The notes: generated by a model not told the origin, from the sequence alone. 14,273 nucleotides of DNA from JBGOUJ01 sp041477005 (GCA_041477005.1 JBGOUJ010000133.1:1-14273), one strand, 5' to 3'. Shown: positions 1-7,343, counted from the stretch's first letter. Numbers and translations are program-made.

Positions 1-1331
1 CAGTCTCGGCGTGATCGCCAAGTTTTTCCCCGCCGACAAAGTCCGCGAGATCCTGAAGCAGACGGGGCGCGCCAGTGTGCGCGAGCGCGATTTGCCGGCG
101 CACGTGGTGGTGTACTACGTCATTGCTCTGTCGCTGTACATGCGGTCCTCCTATCGCGAGGTTCTGCGCTGCCTGTTGGAGGGAGTGCAGTGGCTGCTGG
201 ATCCATTGGCCCCCGTCAAGGTGGCAGGTAAGTCGGGCATCTCGCAAGCCCGGAGTCGTTTGGGGCCGGAACCCCTGAAGAAGTTGTATGAGGCCGTGGT
301 GGCTCCGATTTCGGAGAGTCGCACCAAGGGAGCTTGGTATCGCCAATGGCGACTGATCAGCCTGGACGGCAGCACGTTAGATGTCGCTGACACCGTCGAG
401 AACGAAAAGGCCTTTGGTCGGCCAGGCGCCAGTCGGGGCTCCAGCGCTTTTCCCAAGATTCGCTTCGTGGCGCTATTGGAGAACGGAACCCACGTGTTGT
501 GGGCCGCGCGAATGAGCCAATATCGGACCGACGAGATCACGCTGGCTCAGGATGTTGTGCCCGCACTTGGGAAAGGGATGCTGTGCCTGGCCGACCGGTT
601 CTTCCCCAGCTACAAACTCTGGCGGACCGCGGCACAGACAGGAGCCGATCTATTGTGGCGGACCCGTCAGAATGCGCGCCTGGACGTTGATCAGCGCCTG
701 CCGGACGGTTCCTATCTCAGCCGCATTTACGCTTCGACGTCGAATCGGAGGAATCAGCGCAAAGCCATCGTGGTCCGCGTGATCGACTATCGCTTGCAGG
801 ACGTCCAGGATGCCGAGCCGATCTACCGGTTGATCACGACCATCCTGGAGCCCACGCAAGCTCCGGCCAAAGAACTGGCCGCGCTCTATCACGAGCGCTG
901 GGAGATCGAGACCGCCCTGGATGAGCTCAAGACGCATCTGCGAGGCGCCCAGATCGTGCTGCGCAGCAAAACGCCAGAACTGGTCAAGCAGGAGTTCTAC
1001 GGTTTGCTCATGGCCCACTTCGCTATCCGCAGCCTGATGCACGAAGCCGCCCTGCAAGCCGACGAGGATCCCGACCGCCTTTCGTTCCTGCATTCCGTGC
1101 GTGTCGTCCAGCGGCGGATGGCTCGCTTTGCCGCTATTCCCCCCTCGACAGAGGAAAGCCCTGCATGAAGCGATCCTGCAGGAAATTCTCCAAGAGCGCA
1201 CCACCTCGAGCCGCAACCGGGTCAACCCGCGTGGCGTGAAACGCAAAATGAGCAGCTACCCGCTGCGGCCGCGCAAGCGGCAGCGCACGCGTCGCATCGA
1301 CGTCTCCGAGCGAATCAGGATTGTTAAGTGA
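1..1331 (+). mobile_element. IS4-type insertion sequence, left end missing
   Basis: The element is defined by the transposase that fills it. Position 1331 is the restored transposase stop, not the proven element end. The terminal inverted repeat and target duplication cannot be set because the left end is outside the window. The right end may lie a few bases further on, in the stretch that runs into the palindromic array at 1341-1382. Confidence 0.7.
2..1168 (+). CDS. IS4-family transposase, 5' end outside window, 3' end frameshifted
   Basis: DDE transposase that cuts and joins the ends of its insertion sequence. The frame is open to the left edge and the first in-window start (GTG at 11) falls inside the conserved N-terminal domain, so the true start lies upstream. 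Counting from that GTG, the N-terminal domain is at about residues 1-75 (motif ASVRERDLPAHVVVYYVIA). The catalytic acids are D119 (SLDGS), D195 (LADRFF) and E300. E300 sits in a perfect IS4 Y-2-R-3-E-6-K signature: Y293, R296, E300, K307. The frame stops at TGA 1166-1168, but the usual basic C-terminal tail continues in the frame ending at 1331 (motifs RQRKALHEAILQEIL, NPRGVKRK, PLRPRKRQRTRRID). One extra C in the C6 run 1139-1144 explains the break. This copy is probably inactive unless the base is an assembly error. Confidence 0.93.
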   Translation, partial: SLGVIAKFFPADKVREILKQTGRASVRERDLPAHVVVYYVIALSLYMRSSYREVLRCLLEGVQWLLDPLAPVKVAGKSGISQARSRLGPEPLKKLYEAVVAPISESRTKGAWYRQWRLISLDGSTLDVADTVENEKAFGRPGASRGSSAFPKIRFVALLENGTHVLWAARMSQYRTDEITLAQDVVPALGKGMLCLADRFFPSYKLWRTAAQTGADLLWRTRQNARLDVDQRLPDGSYLSRIYASTSNRRNQRKAIVVRVIDYRLQDVQDAEPIYRLITTILEPTQAPAKELAALYHERWEIETALDELKTHLRGAQIVLRSKTPELVKQEFYGLLMAHFAIRSLMHEAALQADEDPDRLSFLHSVRVVQRRMARFAAIPPSTEESPA

Positions 1332-1340
1332 ACAGTATTG

Positions 1341-1382
1341 TAGCTAGCCCAGGCTAGCCTTAGGCTAGCCTTAGGGTAGCCT
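1341..1382. repeat. Short array of 11-bp palindromic units
   Basis: AGGCTAGCCT, a perfect 10-bp palindrome, occurs at 1351-1360 and again at 1362-1371. Each is followed by T, giving an 11-bp period. A degenerate unit lies on each side: TAGCTAGCCC at 1341-1350 and AGGGTAGCCT at 1373-1382. The array starts ten bases after the restored transposase stop and may belong to the end of the element or be what it inserted beside. Function is unknown. Confidence 0.75.
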
Positions 1383-1500
1383 GACTTTCGCAATAAGTGG
1401 AGAACCGGCGTCGGGCTGCATCGCGGCCGCCGCCTGCCCGGCCACGCCGGCGACTTCGAAACCTCGCTACGGCTGCTATTGTCGGCAAAGAGAAGCATCA
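1383..1500 (+). pseudogene. Possible creatininase-family gene remnant
   Basis: Between the insertion sequence and the MFS gene there is no complete gene. In the plus frame that includes 1440-1442, a short stretch reads GHAGDFETSLRLLL. This resembles the GHAG-x-x-ETS region of creatininase-family amidohydrolases, where the Glu helps bind metal. Upstream of it the frame reads GVGLHRGRRLPGHAG; downstream any likeness fades quickly. It may be a fragment left by the transposon, but fewer than 30 residues support it and it could be chance. The rest of 1332-1554 holds nothing else I can support. Confidence 0.25.
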
Positions 1501-1554
1501 CGCGCTCGTCGGCGCCACCGTGGTCACCGGTCTGGCACGGTTGCTTGTCGAGTT

Positions 1555-2811
1555 TTACGGTTTTTGCGTGCGCTCATGATCGGGCGCGAAATGGCGAAGG
1601 GTTCCGTAGACTACCAGCGCGCCGGTCGCCGCGCACACCATGCTCGTGAAAGCCATCAACCGGTCCACGCCGATGGTCCGCCGCGCAAGACCTCCAAAAA
1701 ACGGCGCAAAGCCGGAAACCAACGCTCCGACCAGGTTCAACACGCCCACCGTCGAGGACCGCAGCGAGGCCGGTACCACGTCATAGGCGGCCGGAACCTG
1801 GTTCCCCATAATGCACCCGGAGAAGAACCCGAAGGCGACTGCGGCGAGCCGCGTGGCTTCGAGCGTCCTGCCTGCGCCGACCAGAAAAATGCAGGGCGCC
1901 GCGCCGAAGAACGCCGCCACGATCACCCAGAATCGCGCCGCCCGCGCCCGCTTGTAATACCGATCCGCGATACTGCCGCCGGTCAGCAACCCCAGCGCCG
2001 TGCCGATCTGCGGATACACGCTGGCCTCGAAGCCCGCGCGCCCCAGGCCCAGCCGGAACTTATCGTAGAGAAACGTCGGCAGCCAGGTGTAGACCAGAAA
2101 CAGCCCGAAGGTCGCGACGGAAACGAACACTGTCACCACCCGCAGCGACGGGATCCGCAACAGCCCGAAGAAAGTCCCGAGTCGCGCCGGCTCCGCTCCC
2201 GGACTTCCCTGGAAGCTTTGCGGCATACGGCGGAAAAACCGCCGCAGCGGCCATGTGAAGAGGATGCCCGCCGCTCCCAGCAGCCAGAATGAGGCGCGCC
2301 AGTGCAGCCGCTCCGCCACAAACCCGCTCAGCGAACCGCCCACTGCCACGCCCACCAACTGGCTCGTCCCGAAGATACCGATCGCCTTCGAGCGCGTTTC
2401 CGGTCCATGGGCCGCTGCCATCAACGCGTAGGCCGCCGGCATGTACATCGACTCCGACACGCCGAGCAGCGCGCGGCATACCAGCAGAAACAGCCCGTTG
2501 GGCGAGAGGCCTGAAAGCACGGTGAATGTGCTCCAGATCGCCAGGCTTGCCGCGATAAGCTTCGTTTTCGAGACGCGGTCGCCAAGAATTCCCCACACGG
2601 GCGAGCATAGCCCGTACACCCACAGAAACAGGGCGCCGGTAAGACCGACTACCGCGTCGCTATACCCAAACTCCTTTTGTAGGGCGGGGAACAGCGTGTA
2701 GACTACCTGCCGGTCGGCATGGTTGAGGACGTAGCATCCCCAGAGATAGCCGATCAGCAACCATTCCGGAGCTAGACGCCGCCGCTCCACGCGCGACGCC
2801 GGTTCCGTCAC
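1555..2811 (-). CDS. MFS transporter
   Basis: Twelve-helix major facilitator permease of 418 residues, a normal length, in the inner membrane. A short charged N-terminus leads into the first helix (about residues 17-32). It is followed by the LNHADRQVVYTL motif typical of spinster-like and ACS-type carriers, where sugar-acid and carboxylate porters are found. The loop between helices 2 and 3 carries the MFS signature A region (GILGDRVSKTK, about residues 74-84). The start is GTG 2811-2809; its GTGA overlaps the TGA of the upstream DUF1501 remnant by four bases, so translation was coupled in the ancestral operon. That operon is now broken by higBA, so expression must come from antisense read-through or a new promoter. 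The substrate is unknown; the sugar-acid genes nearby make an organic acid or sugar acid plausible, but this is inference. Confidence 0.85.
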   Translation of the reverse strand: MTEPASRVERRRLAPEWLLIGYLWGCYVLNHADRQVVYTLFPALQKEFGYSDAVVGLTGALFLWVYGLCSPVWGILGDRVSKTKLIAASLAIWSTFTVLSGLSPNGLFLLVCRALLGVSESMYMPAAYALMAAAHGPETRSKAIGIFGTSQLVGVAVGGSLSGFVAERLHWRASFWLLGAAGILFTWPLRRFFRRMPQSFQGSPGAEPARLGTFFGLLRIPSLRVVTVFVSVATFGLFLVYTWLPTFLYDKFRLGLGRAGFEASVYPQIGTALGLLTGGSIADRYYKRARAARFWVIVAAFFGAAPCIFLVGAGRTLEATRLAAVAFGFFSGCIMGNQVPAAYDVVPASLRSSTVGVLNLVGALVSGFAPFFGGLARRTIGVDRLMAFTSMVCAATGALVVYGTLRHFAPDHERTQKP

Positions 2812-3089
2812 AGCAGCTCTCGAATCGGCTTGCCCGTAGTGTCGTCCAGGGAATTGGCGATCTTGACCGGCCGTCCGATCGGCGTGTCGTACTCCTTGGT
2901 CCAGTCAATGCCGAACGCCTTGTAGACGGTGGCGAAAACATCGCCCATGCTCGTGGCGCCGCTGGTGGGGTTTGCCCCGTTCTCGTCGCTCGAGCCTACC
3001 GCCTGCCCTTTGATGCCGCCGCCGCCCAGCACCAGCGACCAGCAGGTAGGCCAGTGGTCGCGCCCGGCATCGGGGACTGCGTCGTTCAT
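2808..3089 (-). pseudogene. DUF1501 protein, C-terminal remnant
   Basis: Only about the last 90 residues of a DUF1501 (sulfatase-like fold, usually Tat-exported) protein remain. Recognisable motifs are DAGRDHWPTCWSLVLGGGG, then MGDVFATVYKAFGID, EYDTPIGRPVKIANSLDD and the terminal PIRELL. Family members are roughly 400-480 residues, so most of the protein, including its N-terminus, is gone. The family match begins at about 3086, next to the AT-rich higBA promoter region. The open frame runs on to 3143, but those extra residues look unrelated. An ATG at 3089-3087 could in principle start the stub. The stop overlaps the MFS start, showing this was the gene directly upstream of the transporter. 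Confidence 0.8.
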
Positions 3090-3107
3090 ATTATCTGCTG
3101 CATAATA
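3089..3107. promoter_or_regulatory. Candidate higBA promoter/operator (inverted repeat)
   Basis: TATTAT at 3089-3094 and ATAATA at 3102-3107 form a perfect 6-bp inverted repeat with a 7-bp spacer. The second arm lies eight bases before the higB start. The stretch is strikingly AT-rich in a GC-rich region and includes -10-like hexamers. HigA-type antitoxins commonly repress their own promoter through such short dyads, so this is a reasonable operator candidate. No convincing -35 was seen. Confidence 0.45.
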
Positions 3108-3114
3108 GCATGCA

Positions 3115-3393
3115 GTGATCCGAGCATTCCGGGATCGCGACACAGAACAGTTGTTTTACCGCCAGGCAACACGCCGTTGGGCTGCCATCGCTCGGGTCGC
3201 CCTGCGGCGGCTTCGGCTGCTGCATCGGGCGCGCGCGCTGGATGACCCGCGTATTCCGCCCGGCAACCGGCTCGAAGCGTTGAAGGGGGACCGGCCCGGG
3301 CTGTACAGCATTCGTGTGAACGAGCAATATCGCGTATGCTTCCGCCGGAAAAATGGCGATGCTCACGACGTGGAACTGACCGACTATCACTGA
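3115..3393 (+). CDS. higB: HigB/RelE-type toxin of type II TA system
   Basis: Small basic protein of 92 residues, the usual length of HigB/RelE-family mRNA interferases, which cut mRNA on the ribosome. Family features are the opening MIRAFRDRDTEQLF, the middle motif ALDDPRIPPGNRLEALKGD, then YSIRVNEQYRVCF and the closing DVELTDYH with a conserved Tyr-His end. The GTG start at 3115 is chosen because it places the conserved M-I-x-x-F-R-D opening at residue 1. No strong ribosome-binding site precedes it; the message may be nearly leaderless. The antitoxin gene follows ten bases downstream. The pair sits between two truncated minus-strand genes. Confidence 0.9.
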   Translation: MIRAFRDRDTEQLFYRQATRRWAAIARVALRRLRLLHRARALDDPRIPPGNRLEALKGDRPGLYSIRVNEQYRVCFRRKNGDAHDVELTDYH

Positions 3394-3403
3394 GGGAACC
3401 GAT

Positions 3404-3709
3404 ATGGCGGAGAAGAGAATCAAGCTTGCACCCGTACACCCAGGTGAAATCCTGCGGGAGGATTTCATGAGGCCGCTCGAGCTGTCGATCAACGCGTTGG
3501 CACGGGCTCTCCGGGCGCCGGCCAACCACGTTTCCGGCATTGTCAATCAAAAGCGCGGCATCAGCGCTCTAATGTCCCTTCGACTGGCCCGATATTTCGG
3601 CACGTCTCCGGAACTTTGGCTCGGGCTGCAACAGGATTATGAATTGGACCTGGCTCGTGACATGGCTGCCTCTCGCATTGAAAAAGAGGTGCTCCCGCGC
3701 GCCAGCTAG
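3404..3709 (+). CDS. higA: HigA-type antitoxin, XRE-family HTH
   Basis: Protein of 101 residues that should bind and neutralise the upstream HigB toxin and repress the shared promoter. It opens with the HigA hallmark VHPGEILREDFMRPL (about residues 11-25), followed by a helix-turn-helix at about 28-56 (INALARALRAPANHVSGIV) and the conserved ARYFGTSPELWLGLQQDYEL. The ATG at 3404 has a good ribosome-binding site (GAGGGA, 3392-3397) that overlaps the toxin stop, so the two genes are co-translated. Its TAG stop (3707-3709) overlaps the TAG stop of the opposing DUF1553 remnant inside CTAG at 3706-3709. Confidence 0.92.
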   Translation: MAEKRIKLAPVHPGEILREDFMRPLELSINALARALRAPANHVSGIVNQKRGISALMSLRLARYFGTSPELWLGLQQDYELDLARDMAASRIEKEVLPRAS

Positions 3710-3846
3710 TGATTCTCCGCGAATTCCCGCGAGCATAGCACCGCCCAGACAAAATCCTTCCAGGCCGCTTCGCGATCGGCGCTCGTGGCGCTCAGGTTCT
3801 GGATGATCTTACCCGGGAGCAAGCACTGACCCGGCTGACTCCGTTT
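3706..3846 (-). pseudogene. DUF1549/DUF1553 protein, C-terminal remnant
   Basis: About 45 residues survive of a large DUF1549/DUF1553 protein, a family common in Planctomycetes and Acidobacteriota whose gene usually lies just upstream of DUF1501. The closing REAAWKDFVWAVLCSREF followed by AENH is the typical family end. Before it, a PGKIIQNL segment looks like an earlier part of the C-terminal region, so there may be an internal deletion as well. The rest of the gene, normally more than 700 residues, is missing. Its place upstream is taken by the PLP enzyme gene, whose stop is at 3903-3905. Together with the DUF1501 stub this outlines a former DUF1553-DUF1501-MFS operon. Confidence 0.65.
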
Positions 3847-3902
3847 GGCCGGAGCCGCAAGACGCGGCTGCCGGCCAGTCGTCGGAGAGGTCCGCTTTCT
3901 TG

Positions 3903-5137
3903 CTACCGCTGCGCCGCGCCGCTGCGGCCCATGATCGGCCAAACGTCGACGATCTGATCGCCCCGGGCGACATAGTAGCGGTCGTAGACGTTGGTACTCA
4001 TGTCGAGGGTGGTGCAGTAGATTTCCACGCGATCGCCGAGCTTCGGTTCTTTGTCGCCATCCTTCCACTTCAGGCCGCCGTACTCGGCGCCTTGGTTTCC
4101 GACCTCCAACCAGGGCATCCCCTTGACCTTGTCGGTGGGACGGGCCAGCGCCTTGTTGCCGTAGTCGATCGTGCACTGGTTGGGCCAGCGTTTGCTGGTC
4201 ACCGTGGTCAGGACGGTTAGAGAGCCGGCCCAATCGGAGTAGACGGTGTCGTTGTCCTTGCCGCCGACGGCGAAGTACGCCGTATCCATGAATATGTAGG
4301 AACCGGCCTCGAGCTCGGTCAGGCCGTTCTCCTTGTCGATGTTGTAAGTGCCGGTCGAGCCGCCGCTCACAAGCTTGATCGGCAATCCGGCCTTGCGGCA
4401 CAACTCCGCCGTTTCTTGCAGGCCGGCCAGATCCTTGCCTGATTTCTCGCGGCGCTTCTCCCAACCATGGGTGTGGGAGGCGCCTCCGGAATATCCCATG
4501 ATGCCTTGCAGGTGCAAGTGCTTCGAAGAATCCACTTTCTGCGCCAGTTCCAGCGCTGGCTGGCCGGGCTGCATGCCGTGGCGCTTCATGCCGGCGAAAA
4601 CGTCCACCACGATCTTGCACTGGGCGTTGTGGGCGGCAGCGGCTTCTTCGACCCAATCGACGACGATCGGGTCGTCGACCACGAACAGGAAAGTCGGGTC
4701 CCGCTTGGCCAGCCGATGGTCCGGGAGATTTGGTTGACGCCGGCGGGCTGTTTGGTCCACAGCACGTTCTTCAGGCCGGCGCCGGACATCAACTCCGATT
4801 CAGCGATCGTGGCGGTGGTCAGGCCGATCGCTCCGAGCCCGATCTGTCGCTTGGCGACATCCACGCTCTTGTGAATCTTGACGTGAGGGCGAATGTTGAT
4901 GCCGGTCGTTTTGCAGTGGTTCGCCATCTTCTGCACGTTCTGATCGAACAGCGCCTGATCGATGACCATGCTCGGCGTGGGCAGGACATCTTTGGTCAGA
5001 TCGCGGAAGTCGCGGCGGGCAATGCGGGTTTCGATCTCCGAAGAGCGAAAATCGGTGGACTTGGCGGCCCGGCCGCTCACGGCGGTCAGCAGACTCCCGG
5101 CGGCCCCGGCGGTCAAGAAATGTCGGCGCGATGTCAT
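3903..5137 (-). pseudogene. Tat-exported DSD1/D-threonine-aldolase-like PLP enzyme, frameshifted
   Basis: Fold-type III PLP enzyme: alanine-racemase-type barrel plus a C-terminal D-serine-dehydratase-like domain, a family that acts on D-amino acids. The ATG at 5137 has a strong ribosome-binding site (GAGGAGGG on the minus strand) about seven bases upstream. The N-terminus is a Tat signal (SRRHFLTAGAAG, then a hydrophobic run to about residue 25), so the enzyme would fold with PLP in the cytoplasm and be exported. The PLP lysine is K87 in RPHVKIHK. The first frame holds to about residue 142 (QISRTIG); the family sequence then continues in the neighbouring frame (LAKRDPTFLFVVDDP) to the stop at 3903. 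One missing base near 4709-4717 explains this: the span of 1235 nt is one short of 412 codons. Near the C-terminus the usual metal-binding His-x-Cys/Asp pair reads IYCTTLDM, with no His. The gene may be decayed or the indel may be a sequencing error. Confidence 0.82.
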
Positions 5138-5163
5138 GGAAAAACCCTCCTCAATCGGGGTTT

Positions 5164-5169
5164 ATTGTA
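5164..5169 (-). promoter_or_regulatory. Candidate -10 box for the PLP enzyme gene
   Basis: On the minus strand this reads TACAAT, a good -10 hexamer, 26 bases upstream of the start codon and ahead of the strong ribosome-binding site. The nearest TTGACC is 23 bases further upstream, too far for a standard -35, so the call rests on one hexamer. The rest of the 212-bp divergent gap (5138-5349) shows nothing else I can support. Confidence 0.3.
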
Positions 5170-5349
5170 GCACGATCCGGCCGCCCGGCCGCGGTCAAGA
5201 CTGACAGGTCTGGCATTCCTGCTCTCTTCGCGTCGTCCAGTCGTTGCCGGGCCGGAAAATCGCACTCTTTACAGACGAGCCGTCGGGCGGAGCCTGACTC
5301 AGAAGATTGTCATCGCGCTACTTCCCTAACTCAGCTATTCTCGTATTCG

Positions 5350-6204
5350 ATGCTTATCCTCGCTCTTGCCGCCGAAGTCCTGTTCGTCTCCACGCCGCTC
5401 ACAGCGCCGCACTCCTTCACCGCCGAGATCGAAGGGCCGGCCTGTGATAAAGACGGCAACATTTACGCCGTGAGCTTTGCCCGAAAGCCGACCATCGGCC
5501 GCGTCACGCCGGACGGCCGGAGCGAGGTTTTCATCGACATGCCCGAGGGTTCGCTGGCCAACGGCATCCGCTTCGATTCGCGCGGCATCGCCTTCGTCGC
5601 CGACTACACGGGCCACAGCATCCTCCGCCTCGATCCGCGCACGCGCCGCATCGAGGTCGTCGCTCACGATCCCACGATGAACCAGCCGAACGATCTCGCC
5701 ATATCCCGCGACGGCACACTTTGGGCCAGCGATCCGAGTTGGGAAAAATCCACGGGCCAGGTATGGCGCATTGACCTCGATCGCCGCTTGTCCCGCGTCG
5801 CCTCCGACATGGGCACCACCAACGGCATCGAGGTGAGCCCGGACGGCCGGACGCTCTACGTCAATGAAACCGTGCAGCGCAACGTCTGGGCCTTCACGAT
5901 CGAGCGCGACCGCAGCCTCTCCGGGAAGCGCCTTCTCATCCGGTTTCCCGACTACGGCCTCGATGGCATGCGCTGCGATGTCGACGGCAACCTCTATATC
6001 ACCCGTCACGGAAAAGGCGTCGTCGCCGTCGTCTCACCGCAGGGCCGGGTCCTCCGGGAGATCGATGTTCTGGGCGCTCGCCCTACCAACCTGTGCTTCG
6101 GCGGTCCCGACGGCCGCACGTGCTACGTCACGGAAGCCGCACAAGGGCGGCTGATCCAGTTCCGCACCGACCGTCCCGGGCTGGAATGGAATCGCTGGCG
6201 CTGA
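5350..6204 (+). CDS. SMP-30/gluconolactonase-like protein
   Basis: Six-bladed beta-propeller of the SMP-30/gluconolactonase/LRE family, metal-dependent lactonases that open sugar lactones to aldonic acids. Length is 284 residues with the ATG at 5350; the frame is open further upstream, but that part is unlike the family. Residues 1-19 are hydrophobic and may be a signal peptide, though they lack the usual basic start. Expected metal and active-site residues are visible: E28 (IEGPACD), N114 (NQPNDLA), N158 (TTNGIEVSPDG) and D205 (GLDGMRCDVDG). Propeller repeats of the form SPDG-x-x-LYV and DGNLYI recur. No clear ribosome-binding site is seen. The gene is convergent with the catabolic operon, with 19 bases between the stops, and could supply its aldonate substrate. 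Some relatives are esterases, so lactonase activity is likely but not certain. Confidence 0.85.
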   Translation: MLILALAAEVLFVSTPLTAPHSFTAEIEGPACDKDGNIYAVSFARKPTIGRVTPDGRSEVFIDMPEGSLANGIRFDSRGIAFVADYTGHSILRLDPRTRRIEVVAHDPTMNQPNDLAISRDGTLWASDPSWEKSTGQVWRIDLDRRLSRVASDMGTTNGIEVSPDGRTLYVNETVQRNVWAFTIERDRSLSGKRLLIRFPDYGLDGMRCDVDGNLYITRHGKGVVAVVSPQGRVLREIDVLGARPTNLCFGGPDGRTCYVTEAAQGRLIQFRTDRPGLEWNRWR

Positions 6205-6223
6205 GCCGCCCGTTTGCCCCGGC

Positions 6224-7343
6224 CTACGCCACCCGGTGGCGCGCCAGTTTCGCTTCGTCGAGTTCCACGCCAAGTCCGGGTTTGTCCGGAGCTCGGACCG
6301 CGCCGTCGCGCACCTTCGAGAGGCTCCACGAGCAGATCCTCTTCGTAGGCCAGCGGACCCAGAATATCGCAGGGAAATTCCTCCGCGCCGACTCCCGGTG
6401 TGGCCGTCGCCAGATGCGCCATCGCCGCGCTCGCCACGCCCAGCTCCAGATTGCTGCCCACCGTGCAGGTCAGCCCCGCCGCTTCGGCCACCGCCGCAAT
6501 TTTCCGGGCGGGGCCGATGCCGCCGCCTTTTCCCACGTACACCGACAGGATGTCCGCCGCCCCGGCGCGGGCCAGCGCCATGGCGTCCTGCAGCGTGTAG
6601 CAGCTTTCATCGGCCATCACCGGCACCGGGACGTTGCGCCGCACGTCGGCCATCCACTGCACGTCGAGCGGCGCGACCGGCTGTTCCGCAAAGTAAATGC
6701 CGCACTGGTCCGCCAGCCGCCGGATGGTCTGAATCGCCACGCGCGGGCTCCACCCGCCGTTCGCGTCGATGCCCAACCGCACCCCCGAACCGATCGCGGC
6801 CCGAACCGCCTTCACGCGGGCCACGTCGCCCTCCGGCTCGATCCCTACCTTCACTTTGAGCGCCTTCAGTCCCTGCTCGAGCGCCCACTCCGCCAGTTGC
6901 GCCGCCCGCCGCGGATCCACCCCCGAGACCGACATCTTGATGGGCACTGTCTCGCGCACCTTGCCTCCCAGCAGCCGGTAAACCGGCGTGCCGGTGGCCT
7001 TGCCCAGAATGTCCCACAGCGCCATCTCCATTCCGGACTTCGTGAATGGATTGCCCGCCACCGCCCGCCGCATCTTCGCTGTGAGCCGCTCGATGTCACG
7101 CGGGTCCTCGCCCTCGACCGCGGGCGCCAGAAAGCCGGCGATCACGTGCGCCGCGGTCAACTGGTCTTCACCGCTCCAGACGGGCGTGCAGGACACCTCG
7201 CCCAGGCCCGTCAAATCCTCATCGGTGTGCACCCGCAGCAGGAGAAACGGCGACTCCGCGTGGAAGCCGAGGCTGCCCTGGATCTGGAACTCCGGCCGAA
7301 TCGGCACCCGCACCGGAATGGTTTCCACCCGCGTGATTTTCAT
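6224..7343 (-). CDS. Enolase-superfamily MLE-subgroup enzyme (racemase/epimerase/cycloisomerase), 3' frameshift
   Basis: Muconate-lactonizing-enzyme-type member of the enolase superfamily; it abstracts the proton alpha to a carboxylate with Mg2+ help. An N-terminal capping domain (about 1-130) precedes the barrel. Acid-base lysines are K163 and K165 (LKVKVG) on one face and K272 (GKGGGI) on the other. Metal ligands are D193 (GIDANGGW), E220 (FAEQP) and D245 (MADES); E300 lies in SNLELG. This Lys pattern marks the MLE subgroup, which includes cycloisomerases, dipeptide epimerases and amino-acid racemases; the substrate is not readable. The ATG at 7343 is preferred because it gives the MKITRVETI opening. 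The family frame is lost after VEPLE (residue 343): as read it runs out of frame to 6123. Removing one base of the CC at 6313-6314 restores RAPDKPGLGVELDEAKLA and a stop at 6224, giving 372 residues, the normal length. It is the last gene of the operon, 28 bases after the RraA gene. Confidence 0.85.

Noticed and set aside
1138..1146. Programmed frameshift in the transposase
   Set aside because: CCC-CCC-T could allow +1 slipping, but IS4 transposases are normally single-frame and two other genes here show similar one-base indels, so mutation or error is simpler. Kept only as a checkable alternative.
3847..4656. Long minus-strand frame running into the DUF1553 remnant
   Set aside because: Above about 3890 it is the out-of-frame shadow of the PLP enzyme gene; only the last 45 codons resemble DUF1553.
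5164..5198. Complete sigma-70 promoter for the PLP enzyme
   Set aside because: The TTGACC candidate is 23 bases from TACAAT, outside the usual 16-18 spacing, so only the -10 is listed, at low confidence.
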